Shown: piece by piece, positions 52,197-64,000 of the stretch
How positions within the stretch are numbered: position 1 is the stretch's first letter
Layout of the letters: each line of letters begins with the position of its first letter
Source: Aspergillus flavus
Taxonomy: Eukaryota; Ascomycota; Eurotiomycetes; Eurotiales; Aspergillaceae
Direction of reading: 5' to 3'
DNA: 64,000 nucleotides
Assembly: GCF_009017415.1 (NCBI RefSeq)
Contig: NC_092406.1
Location: 4,526,001 to 4,590,000, forward strand
Made by a program: the position numbers and the translations under genes
The notes under the pieces: generated by a model
Database searches by the model: none
Seen by the model: the letters and a program-made list of their open reading frames with translations, nothing else
What the model was told of the DNA's origin: nothing

Positions 52197-52363
52197 TAAT
52201 AATAGAGGATTGTATCTAGTAGCTTTAAATAGTCTAGAAGATAGATTCTTGCAGCTGCTAGATGGATTCTATGATATTTAATAAAAAAATTAGCTTGAGT
52301 TAATAAAAAATTAATAAATTTAAAATTTAAAAAGAAATTAGCTTTTCTTCTATATTTGAGAGA
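52197..52363 (+). repeat. 5' LTR of D1
   Basis: 167 bp. Its central part (cttgcagctgctagatgg) is the least mutated version of the family D LTR in the window. Confidence 0.8.
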
Positions 52364-52375
52364 TTATAAGTCTAG
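52364..52375 (+). other. Primer-binding site of D1 (half-tRNA type)
   Basis: ttataagtctag right after the 5' LTR. It is the same word as at Copia F and D2, and RIP-corrected it matches the initiator tRNA-Met anticodon-stem complement. Confidence 0.6.
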
Positions 52376-55300
52376 TGAGATTATTTAAATTAATAGAAAT
52401 AACAAAATCTATTGATTATAATAAAGGTTTCTAGTATTTAGTAATAATAGATAGTAATAGTAAAAATATTAATATTACACTATTAATGTTATCTTTATTT
52501 AATTTATTAGATATAATTAGAAATATTAAATATTTACTAATATTAAAAAACTATTTATTTGATTTCAATTAAAATGTTAATAAAAATTAGATTTAATAGT
52601 CTATTTAAATATAATTAATTTTTAAAAAACTTATTTTTTATTATATAAATTACTTACAAAGTATAAATTAATATAATTAATTAATAGAATATTTTTAAAT
52701 ACTGTAGATTAAATAAGATTAATAATTATAAAAATATTTTTATTTAATTTTAAATAAACTATTTAATAGATATAGGATTTAATTAAAAATCTTAATTAAA
52801 TAATTAAAATTAATAAATTTTGAATAAATATATTTAATATATAGTAACTATTTAAACATTATAAAAAGAATATATTAAATATATTTATTAAAAATTTATT
52901 AATTATAATTATTTAATTTAGATTTTTAATTAAATTCTATATCTATAAAAAGTTTATTCAAAATTAAATAAAAATATTAAATATGAAAAGATTTATAAAC
53001 AATAGTTATATTTCAATCAAAACTATAATAATTAAAATGTTTAAAATAAATTAGAAAAAGTTTTTTAGTTAAAACTTTTATTAAAATATTTTATAATAAA
53101 AGCTTGATTTATAATAATTTAGATTTTAATATATTATTATATTTTATTTTATAATAATTAATATAAATTAATTTTTATAAAAACTATTATATAAATATTT
53201 ATTAATAAAAATCTATATAAATTTATTAATATTATTTTTAAAGATTATTAAATAGACATTAATTAATTATTTATATTAAATATAATAATTAAATTAAAAT
53301 CTTTTTTATAATATTTATATTATAGAATAATAATTAATAATAATTTAAATATAAAAAAATATATATAATTATTTTTAAAAATATTAAATATTAATAGATT
53401 TTATAAATATTATAAAAATCTAAAAAAAAATATTATATAATTAAATATTTTTATTTAATATTTAAATAATATGTTATAAAGCTATAGATTTTCTTGAATA
53501 ATATACTTTAAATTTATTTTTTTAAAATCTAAAGAAAATATTTTAATTTTTAATTAAAATAAAAAAAATAAAATATCTCTATTATAATAATCAATTATAA
53601 TAATTTTTTAATAGTATTAATAAAAAATAGATTAATAAACTTTTTTTATTGTATTTATAATATGAATATATATATATCTATTACTCTAAATTTTAATATT
53701 ATTAAAAATTATATTTTCTATAATAAAAGTAATATTATTATATATTTCTATAAAATTATAGATTTTATAATTATTATAATTTGAAATTATAAATATATAA
53801 TTTTATTATTAATATATAAAAATAAAATTATAGATTTATAAATTAAAATTTATTATAATTTATAAATATTATATAATTTATTTAGTATAATAAAGATTAA
53901 TAAGAAATTAAATTTTAATTAATATATTTATATAAATAATGTCTATTTAAAAAATAAAAATATTAATAAAATATAGTTTAGTTTTATTTTATTTAATAGA
54001 TATTATTTATTATAGATTTATTTATATAGATTTGAATTATATTTAAAAAATAGTTAAAATTAATTTAATTAAATATAATAAAATATATAAATAATATAAA
54101 ATTTATTAATTTTAAAAAATGAAGAAATCTATTTTCTATAATATTAAAAAATAAATTATTAGTTCTTTATATTTTCAAAATATAAATATATAATTATTTA
54201 ATATTAGTTAATAATATAATATATATAATAATTATATATTTATTAAAATAAAAAATAAATATATCAAATACTATAATTTAACTTATTAAATAATTCTATA
54301 ATTTTATTACTTAATATATTTTAAAATAATAAATTAATAATATATAAAAACTCCATTTTTCTATAAGATAAATATTTATAAAAAATATTATTATTAAAAT
54401 TATATTTTTTAAATTTTTAAAATTAAATAATTTAACTAAAAAAATTACTAAATATTTTAATGTTTTATAAAAAATATATTAACAAATGGAGATATATTAA
54501 ATATAATATAGCTATATATAATAGAATATATTATTAGAATTATTAATTATCTAATAATTAAAAATAATTAAATCTTATTTTTTTAACACTATTAAAAATA
54601 ATTAAAATTATTCAATATACAAATTTTAATTAAATGTTTTAAAATGTTTAAATATAGAGTATATTAATAAATTTAGAAAGTACTATTTTAAATTAAAATT
54701 AATTATTTTATTAATTTTAAAAATAATAGTAATTATATTTTTAAAGTTATATTTAATATAATCTATATAGACTAAAATAATAAGGATAATAGTTTAATAT
54801 AATTAACCAGCTTTAAAATATCAAATATATTTTTATTATTAACCAGTAATATATCAATTATTATTATTAATACTTTTATAAGAAGATTTATGAAAAAAAA
54901 AATTTTAATTTTATTATAACTTAAATTTAAAGAATTATATTTTTATCAATTCAATTATTTTTATAATATATAATCAATACATTAATATTAAAAATATAAT
55001 TTAATATAATTAAATTAATTATTAATATATAGTTAAAATAATAGATTATATATATTATTAAAAAAATATAAAAATAATTTTTAAATAATAATATTATTTA
55101 TTATAAATAAAGATTTATCTATATAATAAATTAAAATATTTTAATTATATTTAAAATTATATTTTTACTCTGTATTAATAGATAGTATAAAATAAAGAAA
55201 ATAAAATTATAAACTATAAAAAAATAAAATTCATAATATTATCTTTTTTTTTACAAATATTAAAATATTCTAGAGTAAATAAATATATAATTTTAAAGTT

Positions 55301-56095
55301 AATTTAGATAATTATATTATATAATTTAAAATAAAATAAATTTTTTATAAAAATAAATAATAATATTTAATTAATTTTAATAAAGTCTGTATATCTATAA
55401 TTATAGATATATTAATTAAAATAATCTTTATTTTAATAATTATTTATAATTTAAAATAAAAATAATCTAATTTTTATATTATATATTTAAATATAAATAT
55501 TAATAAAAAATATGTTTATACCATCTAATCTATTAATTTATATAAAAATAATATTAAAATAACTTATTATTTTAATAAATTACTATATAATTTTAAGTGA
55601 ATAATATATTTATAGAATCACAATATTATCATTAAGTTATATAAAATAAACTTTACATTAATTAATAAAAATTACTATTATTATTATATATTAAAAATTT
55701 ACTAGATTTTTTAAAATAAAGATTACAAATAAATTAATTAAATTCCTAGACTATAATATAATTTATAATTATAAAATCTATTAATTTATTAATTAATAAA
55801 ACTATTTTATTTATATTAATAATAATAAAACTATATTAATAATACTATCTATTAATTTAATATATATATTTAAATAGATTTATATATAATATTTATAAAT
55901 ATAGATTTTCTATAAAAAAGATTGATTATAATTAATTATATTCTCAAAAAAATAATACTATAAATAGATTTATTAAATTACTAACTATTAATATTTTTAA
56001 ATATTTTATTAATTTTTTAAATATACTGAATATAGATTTTAAAAATCTTTAATTAAGTCTTATATTTTAGTTAAAATAAAAAAGATATTAATAGA
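52376..56095 (+). pseudogene. D1 polyprotein relic
   Basis: Copia gag-pol remains on the plus strand. The clear part is the RNase H tail: I-L-K-K-N-N-T-I-N-R-F-I-K-L-L at 55940-55985 for T-K-D-N-x-A-D-x-F-T-K-P-L, parallel to the D3 tail, with the stop near 56051. Upstream domains were not securely placed. Confidence 0.65.
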
Positions 56096-56247
56096 GAATT
56101 TTATTTAATAGTTTTAAATAGTCTAAAAGATAGAGTTTTTTAATTATTAAATAGTTATAATATTTGATAAAAAAATTAATTTTAACTAGAAAAAGATTAA
56201 TAAATTTAAAAATTAATAAAAAATTAGTTTTTATTCTATATTTAAGA
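56096..56247 (+). repeat. 3' LTR of D1
   Basis: 152 bp, more mutated than the 5' LTR. It is preceded by the purine-rich tract aaaataaaaaaga. Confidence 0.8.
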
Positions 56248-56252
56248 TTATA

Positions 56253-58554
56253 TTTAATTATAAAATAATTAATAATTTTAATAATATATTTAATATATAT
56301 AATTATATAATATTAAATATATCTATATTAATTAATATATTTTTAATAAAAAATTGAAATATTTATTTATTTTTTTATAAAGCTATTAGATTCTAACAAT
56401 CTCGAAAATATAATTTTAATATTAATTTTTTTTGTTTATTTATACTATAATATTATAGAAGTTTTATTTAATATTAATTTATTATTTTATAATATAATAA
56501 TTAATAAGATTATAAAAATATTTAATAAATTAAATTATAATATTTATTATATTTACTTTATATTTTAGTAAATATATAACTATTATCTATATTATATTAT
56601 TAATTAAAATATACTAATTAATATAATTTCTATAATTTATCAATTTCTATAGTTATATATCTATATATTATAAATATAATAGATTTATAGTATATTTCTT
56701 TATATTGTAAAGAATAAATCTTTTAATTTTTGATAATTAATAAATTTTATATTATTTATATATTTAATTATATTTAATTTAATTAATTTTAGCTATTTTT
56801 TAAAATTAGTTAAAATTATATAAATAAATTTTTAATATAGAAATATTATATTTATTATAATAAATAATATCTTTTAAATAAAATAAAATATAAGATATAT
56901 TTTAATAAATTATTATTTTATTAATAATTGTATTTTTTAAATAAAGATTTACTATATAGATATTCTAGTTAAATTTTAGTTTAATTTTAATTTTTATAAT
57001 ATTAAATAATCTATAAAGTATTTATATATTAAAATAAATCTTAATTTATAACTCTATATTTTTATTGTTATATATTAAAAATAGAATTATATATCTATAT
57101 TTTAAATTATAGTTCTTATAGAATCTATTCTTTTATATAAATATATAATATTTCTTTATTATAAATATAATTTGTAATTCTATTAAAAGTTTTTTAAAGA
57201 TAGTACTTAAAAGCTATTATTAATTATTACTATAATTAAAGTATTTATATTTTTTTATAGTGTACTAGATTATTCTTTTAAAATTTTAAAAAATAGATTG
57301 AAATATTATTTTATAGTATATTTTAATAATATTAAAAATATTGATTTAATATTAAATAGAAATATTTAATTATATAATATTTATTTTTAGAGTTTTTATA
57401 ATATTTATAAACTGTATTAATATTTAATAATTTTATAAGTAATTATAAATATTTACTAATATTAATTTAAATTTAAATTTATATTTTTTAAAAAGTACTA
57501 TTAACTATTATTTGAAAATAAATAAAAAATAATTTAGATTAACTATAATATTTAAATAAATAAATAATTTTTTTATTTTATAATATTTTTATAAAGATGA
57601 ATTTATATATTTTTAATAAATTTAAAAGATTGTTTTTAAAATAGAATATTAATTATTATAAAATAAAGTATAGTAAAATATTTAAATTTAAATTATTATA
57701 AATTATAATTTATTATAAAATATTTTAGTATAAATCTTAATTATAGAAAATCTTTTATAGTTTATTATAAAGATTTTAATTATAATAATTTTTATTAATA
57801 CATAACTTGATTTATAATAAATTTTATTATTATTATAAAAATTATATTTATATATTTTTTTATATTTTAATAATTTTTTTATTAATTTAATAATATCTAG
57901 TAATAATTATATTATAAATTATATTTATATTATATAATTAATCTCTATTTAATATATATAATGTAAATTTCTAAAAAAATAGAGAATATTCTTTTTAATT
58001 GTACTTATAAAATTAAAAATATATAATATATTTTTTATATAAAATATTTATATTTTATAACTATTATAGTTTTTTAATATTTACTATATATTAGATATAT
58101 TTTTTAAAAATTTATTAATTTTAGTTATTTAATTTATATCTTTAGTTAAATTCTATATTTATTAAACTATTTATTTAAAACTAAATAATAATATTTTTAT
58201 AGTTAAGGATTTTCTTTTATCTATAATTTATAAATTAGTATTCTTTAATAATAATATTAATTTATATTTTTTAAATAATTTATATAATAAAATCAAATTT
58301 TTTAAAAAATCTTTTAACATAATCTAATATATTAAATAGTTTAATTTTAATTTAATATATTATTTTAAATTGAATAAATATTTCTTATTAACTGTAAATC
58401 TTTAATATTTCTAGAGAAATCTAGTAGATTTTATAAAAATAGTAGTAGCTATATAATATTAATATTTTTATTATTACTATTTATTATTATAATATTTTCT
58501 AATTTTTATAATAATTATTAGATTTTTTATTTTTAATAATTTAAATAAGTTTTT
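56253..58554 (-). pseudogene. Copia D2: 5' internal part (gag to integrase expected)
   Basis: Between D1 and the D2 primer site, so by position the first half of the D2 polyprotein on the minus strand. No motif securely readable. Confidence 0.5.
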
Positions 58555-58565
58555 TAGACTTATAA

Positions 58566-58730
58566 TCTATTATATATTAAATAAAAATTAATTTATAATA
58601 AAATTTTAATTTTTAATATTCTATTTTTAATTAGTTTTTTAATAAAATATTATAAATAGAGATTTATTTAGCAGCTGGAAAAATCTATTTTTAATTATTT
58701 AAAATTATTAGATAAAATTCTTTGTTAATA
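58566..58730 (-). repeat. 5' LTR of D2
   Basis: 165 bp, a reverse-complement match to the other family D LTRs. It retains gcagctgg. The primer-binding site adjoins on its internal (left) side. Confidence 0.75.
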
Positions 58731-59149
58731 TTAAATTATTATCTTATTAAACTAAACTCTTAAATATTAAAATTAAAAAAGATTTAATATATTTTTACAA
58801 AAGAAATTAGTTATTATTTTATCCTATTATTAATTATATTTATTTAATTTATTAGATATTTAATCCATCCATTTTAAATAAAATTATTATTAAATTTATT
58901 TATTTTATTTAACTCTCTAAAATTTTAACATTACAAGGATATATTAAATAATAAAATTAAATAAATATTAATATTTAATTAATAATTATTTTTAGAAAAG
59001 CTCTATACTCTATTATTAATAACTTTAATATTTATTAATAATAATTTATTTATAATTAAATAAATTATAAGCTATAAAAAATTAATATACTAATTAAGAT
59101 AATAATTAAATAAAGTTTATTTAATAATAGTTATTTAATTAGTAATTTT

Positions 59150-59630
59150 TTTAATATTAATTTATAAAATATTTTCAATTTATTATTTAAAACTATTAAG
59201 TAATTAGAAAATTATTTTAATTGATTAAAAATTAATTAAAGAGCTAAATTATAGTTAAAATTATAAGAACGATATATTATAAAATTATTTAGATTATTAA
59301 ATGTTAAAAATTTTAAAATATATAAAAATTATTGGAATCTTTTAGTACTAGTAATAGAACTAATATTAATTTTAAAATTAAAAGAATTAATTATTATAAT
59401 TAAATTTACAATATAATATAATAATTATATAATTATATAATTAAATTTATTATAAGAATATTAATCTTTTTATAAATTATATATATAATATTATTTAATA
59501 TAAAAATAAAAAGATTATATGTATAAATATTTAACATTATAAAGATAATATTAAATTAATTTATATTTTTATTTAATAATATAAAGAAAGGATTTATATA
59601 TTTAATTTTAAATAGAAAATAATTAATTAA
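59150..59630 (+). repeat. Direct repeat, right copy
   Basis: Partner of 48050-48410, same orientation, with some extra sequence in the middle (about 59330-59450). Confidence 0.55.
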
Positions 59631-60011
59631 ATAAATTTATTAAATATATTAAATCTAATTAAGTATTATTATTAAATAATTCAAATCTAATTTAATATTA
59701 ATTAATATTAAATAAATTAAATAATATATTCTATAGATTATATATAGTAAATAGTTATTTGTTATTTTAAATAAAAATAATATTTTAATTTTCTATTTAA
59801 AACTAATAATACAGAGCTTTTTAAAAGAATCTATAATTATTTATTATATAAAATTATTAATACTATATATAATATTTTTTTCTAGATAAAGAAAATTAGA
59901 TATTAGAAAAAATAAATTAAATATAATAGAAATAGAGATAGTACTAATAAATTAAAATTATATTTTAACAGATATAGTAATAAGATAGACTATTACTAAA
60001 TTACCAAGAAT

Positions 60012-60115
60012 AATAAATATAAAATAATAATATTATAAATTAATTTAATAAAAGAATTAAAAAAAATAAATATAGAATAATAATATTATATATTAATTTA
60101 GTTAAATAAAGCTAT
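60012..60115 (+). repeat. Two-copy tandem repeat, period 53 bp
   Basis: Units starting aataaatataaaataata (60012) and aataaatatagaataata (60065) match over about 35 bases each. Confidence 0.6.
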
Positions 60116-61646
60116 AGAGTATTATATTTCATTTATTAAAATTATTAAATCTTTAATAAATCTCTATTCTATTTATAAAATATACTAGTATTATTAATTA
60201 ATTAATAGAGATATTCTTTTAATATATTATTTAATAGTTCTATAGCTATTTTCTATACTTTAATATTAATAATTAAAAATACTATATTTTAACTCTACAT
60301 AAAAAAGTCTTTTTTTATTTATTTATTAATTATTACTATATTCTAGAGTATTTAATTATTATAAATAAAAAGATATAAATTATATAGTTTTAAAAATAGA
60401 TTATGTTAAAGAAAATTATTAATAAATTTATTTTTTATTTATATTTTTCCATAGTAGTTTTTTATAAAATAGTTTTTTTTAAATTTATTAAAGAGTTTTA
60501 TAAATTTGAACTTTATTATTTTATTTTATTTTAAAATAATTTATATTAGATTACTAGTATTTATAGTATAATTTAATATTATTTCTAAAACTAGTAATCT
60601 AATATATAGATAAAAAGATTTTAATTAATTAATATTAAAATTTTTAATTAAATCTTTTCTATTTTTAATATTTATTAGATACATATTATTTTTTTAATTT
60701 AAATCTAAATATATAAATTATTTATTTTTAAATTAAATAAAATATAAAATATTCTTTAATAAATTGCTATAATTTTTAATTATATCTCTATTTTTTAATT
60801 AATTCTAGTAATTTTAAAAATTTTAATTATTAAAATCTATATATTTTAATATTCTTTTGATAATATTAATATCTATTTTATTCTATATATTTTAAAATAT
60901 ATATTATAGAAAAGAAAATAAATCTTTTTTATTATTATTATTTTATAATTATAGTTAATTAGTTCTATATACAATACTTTAATTTTAAAATATAGTATAA
61001 TTAATAAATAGATATTTATTTATTATATATATTTTATTTTAAATTAAGATTATAATTTAAAATATTTTATTAATATTTTTTAATTTTTAATTAAATTTAT
61101 CGAGAATAGTTAAATATTTCTATTAAATTATAGCCATTATTGATATAAAATATATTAATTTTTAAAAAAAACTAAATTAATAAACATATTTTATTCTTAT
61201 TTTTCTAAAAGTATTGATTAATTTAAAATTAATTTAATTAAAATTAATATATTTAGCTTACTTAGGATTATATTTAAATTATTTAAAATTATTAAATATT
61301 TTTTAATTGATTTATAATATATTATTTATTTAAATATTAGTTTAATTTTTTATTTAATAAAATACTAAATAATATTATATATATTCTTATTTTTCTTATT
61401 TTCTTTTATATTTTATACAAATTATTTCAATTTTATAGAATTTATAATTTCTTATCTTTTTTCATTAAAATTAGACCTAGGCTCTATTTTTTCCAAAAAA
61501 AAATATTTTTATTTATATAAAATTTAAAATAAATAGTAAAATAAATTAAATAAATCTTTTAATTTTTTAATATATTTAATTTATAAATAAGATTTTTAAT
61601 TTTTTTTAAAATTTTAAAAAATTTACAAATTAATTTCTAAACTTTT

Positions 61647-61781
61647 TATTAAGGTAGGGACATATTGATTATTATATTAATTGATTTCTATTTAATAATT
61701 AATAACTAGCTTTTTATTAGCTAACTAGAGTTATTTACTAAGACTAACTATACAAGATTCAATAAATTCTAGATTTTAATA
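61647..61781 (+). repeat. 5' LTR of the second element B copy
   Basis: 135 bp, matching 1075-1207. It retains ttagctaactagagtt, where the first copy is changed. Confidence 0.78.
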
Positions 61782-64000
61782 AATGCTAGAATTAAAAATA
61801 ATAATATTCTATTATTAATAATAGATATAAAATATTGAATAAAATAATAAATAAAATATAATAAATAGAAATAGATATGATAAAATAAAAAATATATATT
61901 AATATTAAGTAATTACTAAATTATTTATATTAATTTTTATAATTTTTAAATTTTTTATATAGTTTATTAAATTTATATTCTTTGTTTTATTTAACTATAT
62001 TTTAAAAATTAGTTTTTATATTATATAATAATCTTTTAATAGAATTTAATATTTTTATTGAAAAATAATATATATTATAATATTATATAAAATAGATCTC
62101 TAATACTATTATTATTATTTTAATTTTTTTAATTAATATTAAATAAATAAATAATAATAGATTAATATAATTTATAAATATAGTAATAATAATAATAAAT
62201 AATCTTTATTAATCTAAAAATATTTAGTATAGTTAAAAATATTAATTATAATGTAAAAAATAAATAAAAAAATTAATTAATAATACTAAAATAGTAGCTA
62301 AAATAGATATTAAAAACTATATTTAATTTATGATACAAAATATTAATAATTATTTTAAATTAATAATTAAATTATTTTAAAATAGTTTATTTAATTAAAT
62401 ATTACTATTACTATTAAAATTATAGAAATAATAATCTATTTTTATTTTTATTAATAAATCTAATAATATTATAATATATTAACTATTATTTAATTTAATA
62501 TTAAAAATAAATTAATTATTAAATAATAGTAGATTTTAAATTATATTAATAAATATTTAATATTTATTAAATAAAATAAATACATCTAGATTATATAGAT
62601 CTAGTATTTAATTAAGAATAAATAATTTATAATTTTATATTATTTAAATACATTATTAAATATTATTTATTTATTATTAATTTTATTAATCTAATTCTAG
62701 TTTTATTAAAATTAATATAGTATTTTATTATATTATAATACATATAAAGAATAGCTATTAAATAATTATATTAATATAATAAAAAATAGTAAAATAAATA
62801 ATAATTATAAAGAAAAAATTATAGATTATAAAAAAAAAATAATAAATAATCTAGAAAATAAAAGATATTTTATAAAATATAGATATAATTATATTAGAGT
62901 AAGATTAAATAGTAAAAGATATAATAAAATAAAAAATAAAATAAAATAAAATAAATAAAAGAATCTTTATAGAGATAATCTATAATTATTTAAAATATTA
63001 ATTAATTATTTTTTTAAATATAGTTATTAAATTTTATATACTGATACTATATATTTATATTTATTAATTATCTTTTATACTATAGTCTTTTTATTTAAAT
63101 AGATATTAATTAATAAATATTTTAGATTTTTTAAAATATTAAATATATTTATTAATAATCTATTTAATTTTTTAATAATTATTTTTATTAAAAAAGTTAT
63201 TATTAATTCTTTATAAAAACTAAATAAATTATTAATCATATAAATCAATAGTAATTAATTTTAATTCTATAATAAAAATTATTAAATAGATTTTGTATAT
63301 TAAAAAAAACCTATTTAATACATTATTTATTTTATTTATTTAAAAATAATAAAAAAAATTAATATATTATTATATAAATTTTATTAATTTTTTTAATTAA
63401 AAAATAATAGTTTTATACAAATATAAATATACTTAACTATTAATATTAAATTTAATTATTTTATACAATTAATTATAAATTTTTTTTATATTTATTTTTA
63501 TTAAAAAAATTTAATTAATAAACTTTTTTATTAAGTTTTAAAATTATTAATATTCTACTTTAAATAATAATTTAAATAAAATATTTTTTATTAATATACT
63601 AAATAAATTATTAATTATTATAATAATTAATAGTAAAGCTTTTAAAATTCTAATATTTAAATATTATTTTAATAATTTGAATTATTTATTTAAACTATCT
63701 ATTTATTTATAAATAATGTATAATATTATATAATTATTTAATCTTTAATTTAATAACTAGTTTTTTTAAAATTTAACAATAATTTAATTAATAAATATAT
63801 AAATAAAATATTAAGATTAATTAATTTAATATTTAAAATTAAAATATTTATTATAAAAAATATAATAATATATTAATAATAGTACTTATTTTATTTAAGT
63901 TATAAAATAATTTTAAATAAAACTATTATATATTCATAGATATATAAATTAAATATTAATTTAAATATTAAACTATAATAATATATAATATTATTTATTT
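61647..64000 (+). mobile_element. Second copy of element B, 5' part, runs off the window
   Basis: LTR 61647-61781 followed by an internal region parallel to 1208-3300. Relative to the first copy it lacks about 140 bp (near 62060-62100) and about 450 bp (junction near 62353-62365) and has about 175 bp extra (roughly 63206-63385). Both copies carry independent RIP-type changes. No domain recognised. Confidence 0.75.

Larger units (their letters stand above)
52197..56247 (+). mobile_element. Copia element D1 (plus), nested in D2
   Basis: LTRs 52197-52363 and 56096-56247, perfect 5-bp duplication ttata, primer-binding site 52364-52375 and purine tract before 56096. Total 4.05 kb, a little short for Copia, so some internal sequence is probably lost. 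The polyprotein end is readable at 55940-56053. D1 and its host D2 belong to the same family, so the family was active at least twice here. Confidence 0.8.
48649..58730 (-). mobile_element. Copia element D2 (minus), interrupted by E2 and D1
   Basis: The 5' LTR is at 58566-58730, followed inward by the half-tRNA primer site (58555-58565). The 3' LTR is at 48649-48815, preceded by a purine tract (48816-48828 on minus). The span is 10.1 kb; subtracting D1 and E2 leaves about 4.6 kb, the usual size of a Copia element. Minus-strand traces of RT (Y-I-N-N at 51226-51237 for Y-V-D-D) and of the RNase H end are present. The outer 5-bp duplications do not match convincingly, so pairing of the two LTRs rests on orientation, primer sites and size. 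Confidence 0.7.
58731..61646. other. AT-rich sequence without recognised gene
   Basis: Contains the right copy of the direct repeat (59150-59630), a two-copy tandem repeat with period 53 bp (60012-60115) and one GC word (agacctaggctc, about 61463-61474). No domain motif recognised. Confidence 0.35.

Noticed and set aside
48644..58735. A target duplication for D2
   Set aside because: The pentamers next to the two LTRs (tatta and ttaaa) do not match beyond what AT-rich sequence gives by chance.
1..64000. Organellar, apicomplexan or bacterial AT-rich genome
   Set aside because: The dinucleotide bias is specifically CA/TG depletion with stops at Gln/Trp codons of fungal-type retrotransposons, which RIP explains. 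No organellar or host genes are present.

Overview
The window looks like repeat-only heterochromatin (an AT-isochore) of a filamentous ascomycete that carries out repeat-induced point mutation (RIP). By eye the sequence is close to nine-tenths A+T. CA and TG dinucleotides are strongly depleted while CT and AG remain common, which is the CpA-to-TpA signature of RIP. All recognisable coding traces belong to transposable elements. They read through only if TAA/TAG stand for former Gln or Trp codons and Asp/Gly codons have become Asn/Ser/Lys. I found no intact protein gene, no host gene, no tRNA or rRNA and no CRISPR array in the 64 kb. Family letters (B, D, E, F, G, H) are mine and local to this window.

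Left half (1-31.5 kb): one deep nest. A Ty1/Copia element (D3) begins left of the window. Its reverse-transcriptase part is at 1-1074, a short middle part is at 22951-23214 on the minus strand, and its RNase H end and 3' LTR are at 31008-31500. Element B (about 135-bp LTRs) inserted into D3. A hAT-type DNA element of 16.7 kb (3545-20235) lies in the left part of B, flanked by a perfect 8-bp duplication and bearing GC-rich subterminal repeats. A Ty3/Gypsy chromovirus relic (11270-18912), still readable as protease-RT linker, RT, RNase H, integrase and chromodomain, is nested inside the hAT element. A second Copia element (F) also inserted into D3. The 5' LTR of F and the 3' LTR of B now face the wrong way, yet the split target duplications of both elements still match. 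The simplest reading is an inversion of the block around 22-25 kb. A pogo/Fot-like element (25565-27299) sits to its right.

Middle (31.5-48.6 kb): a third Copia relic (G, RNase H near 37.1-37.55 kb) containing a crisp 6 x 20-bp minisatellite, then an LTR of family E on the minus strand, split by a 3.2-kb LTR element (H, 40601-43761) with a perfect 5-bp duplication. Long stretches here are AT-rich sequence that I cannot assign.

Right part (48.6-64 kb): a minus-strand Copia copy of family D (D2, 48649-58730) is interrupted by a small family E element (49022-50437) and by a plus-strand family D copy (D1, 52197-56247) with a perfect 5-bp duplication. A direct repeat lies on both sides of D2. At 61647 a second copy of element B starts and runs off the window; compared with the first copy it lacks two internal segments and has one extra.

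The most unusual signal is a family of about 20 dispersed 20-bp palindromes (type AATCTAACTATAGTTAGATT). They occur throughout the hAT element on both sides of the nested Gypsy element, but not inside the Gypsy element and not, as far as I could see, elsewhere in the window.
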